Source of the DNA: an uncultured Roseicyclus sp.
GTDB lineage: Bacteria > Pseudomonadota > Alphaproteobacteria > Rhodobacterales > Rhodobacteraceae
Length of the DNA: 64,000 nt
Assembly (NCBI GenBank): GCA_947500415.1
Contig: CANMRT010000001.1
Location: 124,001 to 188,000 of the forward strand
Reading direction: 5' to 3'
The translations under genes were made by a program, and so were the position numbers. Shown piece by piece: positions 28,259-36,544 of the stretch; position 1 is the stretch's first letter; each line of letters starts with the position of its first letter. Below the pieces are notes generated by a model, which saw only the letters and a program-made list of their open reading frames with translations, was not told where the DNA came from and ran no database searches.

Positions 28259-28939
28259 TTATCTCACGTAATCCATCACCATGACGCGGGTATGATCGGG
28301 CAGATCAGCGCGTGTCAGATCAATGGTATGGGCACAGGCAAAGTCGACATGGGCGTCGCGGAAGTTCGCCAGAAAGCTCTCGATCCACATCGTGTTGCGA
28401 GGCTTGTAGGTCAGCGTGCGGAAATGCATCGGAATGATCAGCTTCGGCTTCACCCGGTGAATCATCTGCATAAGGTCCGGCAGCTCGATGGTCAGGTATC
28501 CGCCCGCCAACGTCAGAAGCAGATCGGTGTCGGCAAAGAAATCCTGCTGCGCCTCGGTCAGTGGGTTCCCGACATCCCCCATATGGGCGATCTTCAAACC
28601 GTCCAGTTCGAAACGATACATGCCGTTTTGTCCCGGCACGTCGTGTTCCGGGTGATGCTCCCACTCCATGGCCTGAATGGCGTGAACGGTCAAACCGCCC
28701 GCCTCGCCCACGCCGCCCGCCTTGGCGACATCGAGCGCATTCATCACCAGCGGATCGCCCTGGATCAGATCAGCGCGACAATGGGCGCTGTCATCGTCGG
28801 ACGAGATCAGGACCACATCGGCGCTTTCCGTGATCGGCGCGTATCCAACACCTTCCGGCGTATAGGGGTCGGTGATGACGGAAAAACCGGAGCTGTCCGT
28901 CAGCTTAAACGCCGCATGTCCGAACCAGGTGATCTTCAT
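28259..28939 (-). CDS. MBL-fold (UlaG/UPF0173-like) protein with degenerate metal motif
   Basis: A 226-residue protein with the metallo-beta-lactamase fold of the UlaG/UPF0173 group: start MKITWFGHAAFKL, His119 and Asp122 in AHMGD, and His172 in IPMHF. The hallmark HxHxDH stretch is replaced by SSDDDSAHC at 46-54, so most of the usual metal-1 and metal-2 ligands are missing. It may therefore bind metal differently or not hydrolyse at all. It is first in the operon of the mannoside importer and GH38 enzyme. A role as a sugar-phosphate lactonase-like enzyme or a sensor is open. Confidence 0.75.
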   Translation of the reverse strand: MKITWFGHAAFKLTDSSGFSVITDPYTPEGVGYAPITESADVVLISSDDDSAHCRADLIQGDPLVMNALDVAKAGGVGEAGGLTVHAIQAMEWEHHPEHDVPGQNGMYRFELDGLKIAHMGDVGNPLTEAQQDFFADTDLLLTLAGGYLTIELPDLMQMIHRVKPKLIIPMHFRTLTYKPRNTMWIESFLANFRDAHVDFACAHTIDLTRADLPDHTRVMVMDYVR

Positions 28940-29024
28940 CGCTGCGTTAACTCCTTGTTCACACGTGACGCATTTTGATGCGGATCAAGGTCGAAAAGGC
29001 GGTCGCAGACGGGCTGAAAAAGTC

Positions 29025-29092
29025 TGACCACTTGGACGCTTTTTTCGCAAAAAGTGTGACCAAGTGAACGCATATGCGACCAGATGAACGCA
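29025..29092. repeat. Three direct repeats upstream of the mannoside operon
   Basis: Three 16-bp direct repeats: TGACCACTTGGACGCT (29025-29040), TGACCAAGTGAACGCA (29057-29072) and CGACCAGATGAACGCA (29077-29092). The second and third are 20 bp apart, about two helical turns. They fill the space between the PhyH stop and the MBL gene start and look like binding sites for an activator or repressor of the operon. Confidence 0.65.
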
Positions 29093-29099
29093 TTTCCCA

Positions 29100-29936
29100 T
29101 CAATTGTTCCCCACGACATGGGGGCTGGACGTGGCAAGAATGTCGTCATTCTCGGGCCGTGGATGGTGCCGCCAATGCCCGCTCGGGTCACTGCCGCGCG
29201 CGATGATCGCCTCGACGCCACGCGCCCATTCAGGATCAATAATCTGGCTGTCCGGGCTACAATAGCGCAGCGTCAGACCACAGCGGCGGCGGGCGGAGCG
29301 ATTGATCTCGGACCCATGGACCAACATGTCGGCGTGAAGTGAAACTTGCCCTTCTTTCAAGGCGTTAGTGAACGGATTGCCATAGGATTCGGCGTCTGCG
29401 ATGCCTTTGTGAAAGACACTGTCTGCGCCCATATCCGAAGTTGCGATGACGCCCCTGTTGTGGGTGCCCGGTATGAACCGCATCGCCGCGTTTTCCGCAT
29501 CTGCATCGTCAATGGCGAGCCAGACGGTCACCGTGCGCGCCGGAGACAATTTCCAGAACGAGGCGTCCTGATGCCAAGGCACTTGTCGCGAACCCTCTGG
29601 TTTCTTTGATAGAATCGCGCTCGCCCAACAGATGATGTCGGGTCCCACGATGTCTTGTACAAGATCCAGAATCCGCGCGTCGGTGGCGATATCCCAGATC
29701 CCAGCCATCCGCGCCTGATAGCAGTTGATGCCATAAGCGCCATCGGGGCCAAGATCGTTCATCAGGCGGTCAAAGTAGGCGCGGACATGCTCCATTTCAT
29801 CAGCGGCAAACACCTGAAACGGCTGCACAAATCCATGCCTATTATATTGCTCAATGTCCAATGCGCTCAACCGCGTGGCGCGTGACGCCACCGCCGGTCG
29901 AAAGCTCAGGTCAAGCAACGTGCCCGCCAGTCCCAT
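29100..29936 (-). CDS. Phytanoyl-CoA dioxygenase (PhyH) family Fe(II)/2-oxoglutarate oxygenase
   Basis: A 278-residue PhyH-type oxygenase. The iron triad is His122 and Asp124 (WHQDASF) plus His207 (HADMLVHGSEINRS), with an Arg about ten residues later for 2-oxoglutarate. These enzymes hydroxylate small molecules using oxygen and 2-oxoglutarate. The start at 29936 follows GGGGAGGA at a good distance; the open frame continues upstream without support. It is divergent from an AraC regulator, which probably controls it. The substrate is unknown; ectoine- or amine-type compounds and secondary metabolites are possible. Confidence 0.85.
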   Translation of the reverse strand: MGLAGTLLDLSFRPAVASRATRLSALDIEQYNRHGFVQPFQVFAADEMEHVRAYFDRLMNDLGPDGAYGINCYQARMAGIWDIATDARILDLVQDIVGPDIICWASAILSKKPEGSRQVPWHQDASFWKLSPARTVTVWLAIDDADAENAAMRFIPGTHNRGVIATSDMGADSVFHKGIADAESYGNPFTNALKEGQVSLHADMLVHGSEINRSARRRCGLTLRYCSPDSQIIDPEWARGVEAIIARGSDPSGHWRHHPRPENDDILATSSPHVVGNN

Positions 29937-29998
29937 GCCATATTCCTCCCCGTCCCCCCACGCTATTTCAGCAAGAGGCCACAGGTTGAGACCCGGCG

Positions 29999-30026
29999 TT
30001 GACAAAAACATGTACAATATTGACAA
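29999..30026 (+). promoter_or_regulatory. TTGACAA direct repeats in the PhyH/AraC divergent promoter
   Basis: TTGACAA occurs at 29999-30005 and 30020-30026, 21 bp apart (two helical turns), as expected for a two-site AraC-type operator. Either copy could also serve as a -35 element for the regulator gene. The role is inferred. Confidence 0.4.
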
Positions 30027-30065
30027 TAGTGCCGACTTTGCACGTGCAGAAAACAGCATAATCCC

Positions 30066-30932
30066 ATGCGATTACCCCAAAAGGTGTTCAAAATTGATAC
30101 CTACCTACCTGCAGAGGAGGCCTATCATTTTGTCCGCAAGGATTTGCCCGAGACACCACCCGTCATTGAACATAGCCACGATTTCTACGAGCTGTTTTTG
30201 GTGGAGCAAGGCAGCGTTCACCATTGGATCAATGGCCTGGAAGAACGGTTGGAGCCCGGCCAACTGACGTTCGTACGCCCATTTGATTGCCACGCCCTTC
30301 AGGCGGCGCCAAACACGGGTGCACGCATCTTGAATGTGATGTTCCGACGCGACAGTGCGGATCACCTGCTAGAGCGCTATCATTCTGAACTCGTTGGACG
30401 TTTCTTTTGGTCGCAATCTGATTTCCCAATGTCCGTCCGGCTCGCAGGGCCGCAAAAAGAGCGGGCGGTGAACGCGATGCTTACGTTGCAATCCAGTCAC
30501 CGCAGCTTGGCGCGGATCGAGCATTTCTTATTGTCGATGATGACGCACGTTCTTGATGCAACGCACCGCGCCCAAGACCAGGCACCATTCTGGCTTATCA
30601 AAGCGGCCCATGCGGCCCGAGATCAACGGGTGTTTCGCCAGGGAGCACAAGGGATGATCGTCGCAGCCGGCCGATCACAGGCCCATGTTTGCAGGGAATG
30701 CAGACGACATCTTGGACTGAGCCCAACGCAATATGTGAACCGCATTCGCATACAACATGCCGCCATGATGCTTTCGGGCACTGCGCAGCCGATATCCAAC
30801 ATTGCGTTGGATTGTGGGTTTGAAAACCTCAGCTATTTCCACCGGTTGTTTCGCGAACAATATGGCACCACACCACGTGGTTACCGGCAGAGACACATGA
30901 AACCGTCAACGCTCGAAGATTACCCAATCTAA
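30066..30932 (+). CDS. AraC-family regulator with N-terminal cupin
   Basis: A 288-residue regulator. The N-terminal cupin sensor (about 30-110) includes IEHSHDFYELFLVEQGSVHHW. The C-terminal double helix-turn-helix (about 195-280) ends in NIALDCGFENLSYFHRLFRE and YGTTPRGYRQ, the AraC signature. It is divergent from the PhyH oxygenase gene with paired TTGACAA sites between. No clear ribosome site precedes the ATG, so the start is less certain than the frame. The inducer is unknown. Confidence 0.87.
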   Translation: MRLPQKVFKIDTYLPAEEAYHFVRKDLPETPPVIEHSHDFYELFLVEQGSVHHWINGLEERLEPGQLTFVRPFDCHALQAAPNTGARILNVMFRRDSADHLLERYHSELVGRFFWSQSDFPMSVRLAGPQKERAVNAMLTLQSSHRSLARIEHFLLSMMTHVLDATHRAQDQAPFWLIKAAHAARDQRVFRQGAQGMIVAAGRSQAHVCRECRRHLGLSPTQYVNRIRIQHAAMMLSGTAQPISNIALDCGFENLSYFHRLFREQYGTTPRGYRQRHMKPSTLEDYPI

Positions 30933-31779
30933 TTGGATTGCGTCGGCACCCCCCCTGCATCAAAGACACCGTAGGATGTCTCTAACCATATTCGGATTGG
31001 AAAGTGGTGCGCTGAAGAGACTGTGAATGAATTCTTAAGTATATGAAAATGCTATTCTAAAATAGTTGATTGGCGAGAGATGTCCCCAGACACCTTTGCG
31101 ATGGACGCCCTAGTCTTTTTAGTCGGCACCCTGATCGGGCAGAGACCTGGGATGTTGCTAGCATATCGCCTCACAGACATCGGCAAGTTGGTGCAGCATG
31201 AGCTGAGCCGAATGACCAAGGTGCGGATCCAGTTGGCATTTGCTGCGGCGACCGCAAAGGCCTCATCCGAAATAACCGGATTGGTTACGCGTGATCGCGC
31301 TCGACGGCTGCAAGCGCTCCGACTGAAAGGATAACGGCGATAATAATTCTTGTGCGTCAACCTAGCGAAACGCCGAAGCCAAAGCACCCTCCTTCCATGG
31401 CGGCCAAAACCGTGTAAGCGGGCGTGGCGTTGTCAAGAACAACAGTTCGCCTGGAGAAAAGGAATACGGTCATTGATCCGACCAGCTGAGGTGTTTGCGC
31501 CGTTTGTGATCGATTGTGCTGCGGAACGATGGTTTCATCTCCGACATTTGAGCTTGCGTTTTCGCTGCCGATCGCAAGCGTCCAAAGAGCTTTGCCTCAA
31601 ATGCAACGACAAGCGAGGGTTGCCAAAAAAACCGAGCGTAGCCGACGATGCCATTGCGGGATCAGGACAAAGACAAAGCTGCCGTCACACCGCATTGACG
31701 TCGAAGGTCCATCCTGCATTGGGAGGGTGGGCCGGCAAGTGTTTGACCAACTGCCCGAATGCGTCGAGCGCTCAATCGA
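30933..31779. other. 847-bp gap without a convincing gene
   Basis: Short open frames exist on both strands (for example 31080-31334 plus, 31052-31387 minus, 31514-31939 plus), but none has a good ribosome site together with a recognisable domain. The composition and broken frames suggest decayed DNA, perhaps a mobile-element remnant. No terminal inverted repeats were seen. Confidence 0.4.
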
Positions 31780-32919
31780 CTACGTCGTAAACAAGGCTAA
31801 TCGGGCCCCCCCAATGCCCGGCCGTGTGGGCGAAATCGCGGTGAAATCGAAGCTGACTTTGCCGACGGCTTGCTTGAGCAAGAGGTCGGCAGCAAACCGG
31901 GCGAGTGCAGGCGCCATCATGATCCCGTATCCGCCTTGAGCGGCCAGCCAGAGGAAATCCGGAACGCGGCTGTCAAAGCCGACAACCGGGGCCTTGTCGG
32001 CCACGAAGCTGCGCAAACCGGCCCAGGAATGTGAAATCCGGCGCACCGGGATCAGCGTTTCGGTTTCGATCCAGTGAGCGAGATGGGCGATATCGAGTTC
32101 CTCAGGTCGCACGTCCTGCGGGTGCGTCGGCGTCGCGTCGCCTGGCGAGGCCATAAGCTTGCCGGCATCGGGTTTGACATAAGCGCCGGACGCCGCGAAA
32201 TCGACGGCGGGGCTGGCGGCAAGGTCGAGCCCGTCAGGTGCATCAATGATGATGCCGGTGCGGCGCATGGGCACTAGCCCGATCGCTTGCGCCCCGGCCA
32301 AGGCTCCAACCTCATCCGCCCAGGCTCCGGCCGCGTTGACGATTGTTCTTGCCCGGTAGGTTTGATCGTTGGTTTTGGCCTCCCAGACTCCGGCGTTGTG
32401 CAAAAGGCTCAGCACGGCCTTACCGGTCACGATCGTCCCGCCACGCCGCCGGATGCCTTTGAGATACCCTTGATGCAGGCCGGAGACGTCAATATCCTTC
32501 ACGTTCGCCTCATAGACCGCCCCGACGATCCTGTCAGGCCTCAGGTAGGGGGCCAGCTCCAGCGCCTCTTTAGTGGTGAGTTCGACCACTTTCGCATCGG
32601 GTTCCGAAAGGGCCAGAAGTGCTGGTAGTTGATCTAGGCCCTCCGCATCGGCCACGGTCAATGCGCCACGTGGCGTCAAAAGCGCGGTATGGCAGAAACC
32701 AATCGGGGGTGACGCGAAGAAGGTCGCACTTGCGGCGTTGATCTGGCGAACGACAGGGCCGCCATAATTCCGTGTGAAGAGTGCGGCGGACCGGCCGGTG
32801 CTGTGATAGCCAAGAGACACCTCGGCTTCCAGAACAAGAACCGTGCTCGCATCGGCGAGTTCATACGCTGCCGACGCACCGGAAATGCCGCCCCCGATCA
32901 CGAGAAAATCATGGATCAT
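31780..32919 (-). CDS. FAD-dependent oxidoreductase (DAO/DadA, glycine-oxidase-like)
   Basis: A 379-residue flavoenzyme of the D-amino-acid oxidase superfamily: N-terminal dinucleotide-binding VIGGGISGASAAYELA (about 7-22), the FAD-contacting RSAALF, NAAGAWADEVG near 200, and a C-terminal AAQGGYGIMMAPALA. It oxidises amines or D-/N-methyl amino acids to imines. It is divergent from an RpiR regulator and next to an oligopeptide ABC operon, so it may process amino acids released from imported peptides. The start at 32919 puts the Rossmann motif at the N-terminus; the open frame runs to 33000 without support. Confidence 0.83.
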   Translation of the reverse strand: MIHDFLVIGGGISGASAAYELADASTVLVLEAEVSLGYHSTGRSAALFTRNYGGPVVRQINAASATFFASPPIGFCHTALLTPRGALTVADAEGLDQLPALLALSEPDAKVVELTTKEALELAPYLRPDRIVGAVYEANVKDIDVSGLHQGYLKGIRRRGGTIVTGKAVLSLLHNAGVWEAKTNDQTYRARTIVNAAGAWADEVGALAGAQAIGLVPMRRTGIIIDAPDGLDLAASPAVDFAASGAYVKPDAGKLMASPGDATPTHPQDVRPEELDIAHLAHWIETETLIPVRRISHSWAGLRSFVADKAPVVGFDSRVPDFLWLAAQGGYGIMMAPALARFAADLLLKQAVGKVSFDFTAISPTRPGIGGARLALFTT

Positions 32920-33069
32920 GTGGGTCGAGCCCTTTTCTCGCGACGCCGACCATTCAAATGGCAGGAACGCTACAAGGCGCTCATCCCCACGCGAATGCAA
33001 GAAAAATGAATTTCTTTGACATCTTGAAAGTTTTCTTGCCTACTCGCATCAACTGACTGGGAACCTTTC

Positions 33070-33966
33070 ATGTCCAAACCCTTGCGCGATCGCCTGACCG
33101 AGGCGCTGCAAACCGCTTCAAAGGCGGATCGCGCGATTGCGAATTACATGCTGTCAGACATGGGTGGGCTGCCCTTTGAGACGGCGGCCAGCTTGGCATC
33201 CAAGGTTCAGGTCAGCGAGCCGACCGTGGGCCGTTTCTGTCGTTCCATCGGCTATGACGGGTTCAAGGATCTCAAGAGAAACCTCAAGAATGACATGGGC
33301 GATCAGCCGTGGCTGATCGGTGACCGGCTGCGGGACTTGCAGGAGCGCACGAAGGCCGGAGAGGATCAGCTTAGCCGTGGGCTAGAACTGGAAATGGCCG
33401 CGCTCGTGGCGGTCTACGAGGCCGCCCATAGCCCGGCATGGCCCCGCACCGTCAAGCGTTTGGCAACCGCAAGGAAGGTCTTCGCTGCCGGGTTCCAGAC
33501 CGAGCGCGGCATGGCGCAGATCTTCGTCAACCAATTGCAATACCTTCGTGACGATGTGTACCTCTTGGATCTGGGCGGCGGTAACTTCGCCGAACTGTTG
33601 GCGATGGATGGCGATGACGCAGCACTCGTGATCTTCGAGGCGCGCCGCTATTCTAGCCACGCCCAGATGCTGGCCGAAGACGCAAAGGTCGCGGGCATCC
33701 CCGTCATACTGATTACCGACCCCTATTGCGACTGGGGTCATGACGTGTCGGACGCGATGTTCGTCGTGCCCACTGCGGTCAATCTGTTCTGGGAATCGAC
33801 CGCGCAGATGGCGAGCCTCGCCAACCTTCTGGTCAATGGCGTGTTCCTTGAGCTCGGACCCGAGGTCGAGGCGCGTATGAACAAATTCGCCCAACTCTAC
33901 GGACGTTTCACCGGCCATGTCGGAGATGCGGTCCAGCCGCGCACGGAGGGCCGTCGCACCACGTAA
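33070..33966 (+). CDS. RpiR/MurR-family transcriptional regulator
   Basis: A 298-residue regulator with an N-terminal HTH_6 domain (about 1-77, including ASLASKVQVSEPTVGRFCRSIGYDGFKDLK) and a SIS phosphosugar-type domain (about 125-265). It is divergent from the FAD oxidoreductase and 35 bp ahead of the ABC binding-protein gene on the same strand, so it likely controls both. RpiR members sense sugar phosphates or amino-sugar/peptidoglycan metabolites; here the ligand is unknown. Confidence 0.88.
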   Translation: MSKPLRDRLTEALQTASKADRAIANYMLSDMGGLPFETAASLASKVQVSEPTVGRFCRSIGYDGFKDLKRNLKNDMGDQPWLIGDRLRDLQERTKAGEDQLSRGLELEMAALVAVYEAAHSPAWPRTVKRLATARKVFAAGFQTERGMAQIFVNQLQYLRDDVYLLDLGGGNFAELLAMDGDDAALVIFEARRYSSHAQMLAEDAKVAGIPVILITDPYCDWGHDVSDAMFVVPTAVNLFWESTAQMASLANLLVNGVFLELGPEVEARMNKFAQLYGRFTGHVGDAVQPRTEGRRTT

Positions 33967-34001
33967 GTCCGCCAAATCCACATATAACAGGGAACTATTC
34001 C

Positions 34002-35582
34002 ATGCGATATTCGACCAAGACCCAGCTTCTTACAGGATCGGCTATCGTAGCGGCCGGTTTTATGTGTGCCACCAATGCCATGGCGCAAGACGTGACCATC
34101 GCATTTTCCGCAAGCGAGCTTGGCGCGACCGCCTACAATCCGGTTGCCGCCAGCACCCTAAACACCGCGACCTCGCTGATCTATGACCGGCTGGTGGAGC
34201 AGGATGCTGACCAATCCTATCACCCGCATCTGGCGACCTCCTGGGAGGAAACCCCCGACGGGATGGCCTGGACCTTCTCCCTGCTCGACGGCGTCACCTT
34301 CCACGATGACACCCCCTTCAACGCCGAAGCCGTGCAATCCTGGATTGCGAGTTATGAAGGCACGGAAAACGAATATTTGGTCGAAGCCATCGGATCGGTC
34401 GATGTGATCGACGATCTGACGGTTCGGTTCAACATGGACCGACCCGAGCCAAACCTGCTTTACAATCTCGCCAGCGCCTTCATGGGCGTGCCTTCGCCCA
34501 CGGCCTATGCCGCGCTTGGCGATGATTTCGGCGTGACAGGCGCGGTTGGCACCGGCCCTTACGAGTTGCAAAGCTTCGAGATCGGGCTTGAGACGGTGCT
34601 TGTCCGCAATGAGGACTACACTTGGGGCTCCGATCTGTCGGAAAACACCGGCGCCGGTCATATCGAGACCTTCACCTTCCGCGAGATCCCGGACCAATCG
34701 ACTGCCTTCCTTGAGTTGCGCACCGGCGGGATCGACCTTCTTCTGGGCGTACCCACCGACTTCCTGCAGATCCTGGAGGCCGAGGCGAACATCCAGATCA
34801 TCCAGATGCCCGGCACCGGGATCAGCTACATGCCGATCAACGTCACTGCGCGCCCCTTCGACGACATTCTTGTCAGGCAAGCGACCGGCATGGCGATCGA
34901 TCAGGACGGCATCGTCGCCGCGATCTATAATGGCGTCGGCGCCCCGGCGCGCAACTTTCTGATCTCCTCCCTACCCGAGGCGAACGTCGACCCAAGCCTG
35001 AACGTCATGTACGACCCCGCAGGCGCCGGTGAATTGCTCGACCAGGCCGGTTGGGTCATGGGCGATGACGGAGTGCGCATGAGGGGCGATGAGCGTCTGT
35101 CCGTAAGCCTCTACACCGCCAACACCACCGAGCTGACCCGCCTGACGCAGGTTGTGCAGGCGCAATTGGGCGAGATCGGGATGGAGGCGACGATCACCGT
35201 CTTCGATAGTTCAACCATTCGAGATGAATACCGGGCCAATGGCCACCAGCTGGCTGTGCGCAGCTATGACTGGAACAATTCGGACATTCTGGACTGGTTC
35301 TTCAGCGGTAATCGCTTGGGCTACCCCAACGTATCGATGTGGGAAGACGCGGAAGGCCAGCGCCTGAACGACGTGGCGATGACCGAAAGCAGCACTTCGG
35401 CAGAGCGGATCGCGAACTTCACGGCCTACCACGAATACGTTCTGAGCCAGCACCTCTTCGTGCCGATTTACCAGCCAACCCAGAACATCGCGTTCAACAG
35501 CACGGCGATCAGCGTGCCCGATCCGGTGCGTGGATCGCGGTTCCGCGGGCAGTCCTTCATGGACATCCAGGTCGTCGAATAG
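34002..35582 (+). CDS. ABC transporter peptide-type substrate-binding protein (SBP_bac_5)
   Basis: A 526-residue periplasmic binding protein with a signal peptide ending near NAMAQD. The family 5 signature lies around residues 70-105 (HLATSWEETPDGMAWTFSL, then GVTFHDDTPFNAE), and GTGPYELQSFE sits near 183. It is the first of five tightly spaced transporter genes. It likely captures oligopeptides or modified amino acids, in line with the downstream M81 hydrolase and the divergent amino-acid-oxidase-like gene. AGGGAA precedes the ATG. Confidence 0.9.
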   Translation: MRYSTKTQLLTGSAIVAAGFMCATNAMAQDVTIAFSASELGATAYNPVAASTLNTATSLIYDRLVEQDADQSYHPHLATSWEETPDGMAWTFSLLDGVTFHDDTPFNAEAVQSWIASYEGTENEYLVEAIGSVDVIDDLTVRFNMDRPEPNLLYNLASAFMGVPSPTAYAALGDDFGVTGAVGTGPYELQSFEIGLETVLVRNEDYTWGSDLSENTGAGHIETFTFREIPDQSTAFLELRTGGIDLLLGVPTDFLQILEAEANIQIIQMPGTGISYMPINVTARPFDDILVRQATGMAIDQDGIVAAIYNGVGAPARNFLISSLPEANVDPSLNVMYDPAGAGELLDQAGWVMGDDGVRMRGDERLSVSLYTANTTELTRLTQVVQAQLGEIGMEATITVFDSSTIRDEYRANGHQLAVRSYDWNNSDILDWFFSGNRLGYPNVSMWEDAEGQRLNDVAMTESSTSAERIANFTAYHEYVLSQHLFVPIYQPTQNIAFNSTAISVPDPVRGSRFRGQSFMDIQVVE

Positions 35583-35614
35583 ACCCCTGAACTCCGAAGA
35601 AAGGAGGCTCCGGG

Positions 35615-36544
35615 ATGATCCTCAGATACACGTTCCAACGTTTGCTGATGCTGATCCCGGTGTCGTTTTCGATCTCGGTGGTGATCTTCATGATCGTCTA
35701 CCTGCTGCCGGGCGATCCCATCGACAACCTGCTTCGCGTCGGGTCCTCGCCCGAGGACCGGGCCGAGTTGGTGGCGCAATATGGGCTCGACCGCAGTTTG
35801 GTGGTTCAGTATCTTGTCTGGATCGGGAACATGTTCCAAGGCGAGTTTGGCCAAGCTATCGTCCTACGCCGCCCTGTTGCCGATCTTGTAGCGCAGAATT
35901 TGCCCTACAGCCTAACGCTTGGCGGTTTGGCCTTCCTCTTCTCCTCCACTGTCGGAATGGCGCTTGGCACATTGTCGGCGGTCGTGCGCAATCCGATCCT
36001 GGATCGGTTCATGCGCGGGTTCATCCTGTTGGGATCGACTGTGCCCGGCTTCTGGTTAGCGCTTCTGCTGATCCTGTTTTTCTCGGTTAACCTGGGTTGG
36101 TTTCCGGTATCGGGCGCAGGTGGCTGGAAATCCCTCGTCCTACCGGTCCTGACCATCGGCTTTGGCGGCGTAGCATTGGTCGCCCGCGTCACGCGTGTCG
36201 CCTTACTGGACGCGGGGCGAGAGGATTTCGTGACGCTCCTGCACGCCAAGGGTCTGTCCTCGCGGAAGATCCTGTTCCGGCACCTTATGCCCCATGCGAT
36301 GCTTCCCGTTGTCACCATCTTGGCGCTCCGCATCGGCTGGATCTTGGGTGGCGCGGTTACGGTCGAATTCGTCTTTGGCCGCCCCGGCCTCGGCTCGCTT
36401 CTGATCCGTTCCCTCGGGCAGAGAGACTACCCCGTCGTGCAGGCCTGCCTGCTGATGCTGGCGCTGGCCGTGATGCTTGGGACGCTCATCGGCGACATAG
36501 CCCAAGCCTCCATGGACCCCCGAATTCGCGAGAAAAAATCATGA
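35615..36544 (+). CDS. ABC transporter permease (DppB-like)
   Basis: A 309-residue inner-membrane permease. The first helix follows a short basic start (ILRYTFQRLLMLIPVSF), then come a periplasmic loop and five helices with an EAA-type loop near LLHAKGLSSRKILFRHLMPH. AAGGAGG seven bases before the ATG fixes the start. The stop overlaps the next permease gene by ATGA. It pairs with that permease to form the import channel. Confidence 0.92.
   Translation: MILRYTFQRLLMLIPVSFSISVVIFMIVYLLPGDPIDNLLRVGSSPEDRAELVAQYGLDRSLVVQYLVWIGNMFQGEFGQAIVLRRPVADLVAQNLPYSLTLGGLAFLFSSTVGMALGTLSAVVRNPILDRFMRGFILLGSTVPGFWLALLLILFFSVNLGWFPVSGAGGWKSLVLPVLTIGFGGVALVARVTRVALLDAGREDFVTLLHAKGLSSRKILFRHLMPHAMLPVVTILALRIGWILGGAVTVEFVFGRPGLGSLLIRSLGQRDYPVVQACLLMLALAVMLGTLIGDIAQASMDPRIREKKS

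Noticed and set aside
28259-28939. Active metal-dependent hydrolase (UPF0173) annotation
   Set aside because: The fold matches, but the HxHxDH motif is missing, so activity should not be assumed.
26480-28978. An 832-codon open frame on the plus strand
   Set aside because: It is antisense to the ABC binding-protein and MBL genes, is rich in His/Arg with no domain, and arises from the G+C bias of the real genes.
29025-29092. Replication iterons
   Set aside because: Three direct repeats could suggest a plasmid origin, but there is no rep gene and they sit in an operon promoter.
31514-31939. Possible IS66-type transposase fragment
   Set aside because: Only a loose resemblance over a short stretch; no CxxC zinc pair in the expected form, no DDE region and no inverted repeats.
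36097-36540. Extended N-terminus for the DppC-like permease
   Set aside because: The extra 148 codons overlap the preceding permease in another frame and look random; the ATG at 36541 gives the normal family start with an ATGA overlap.
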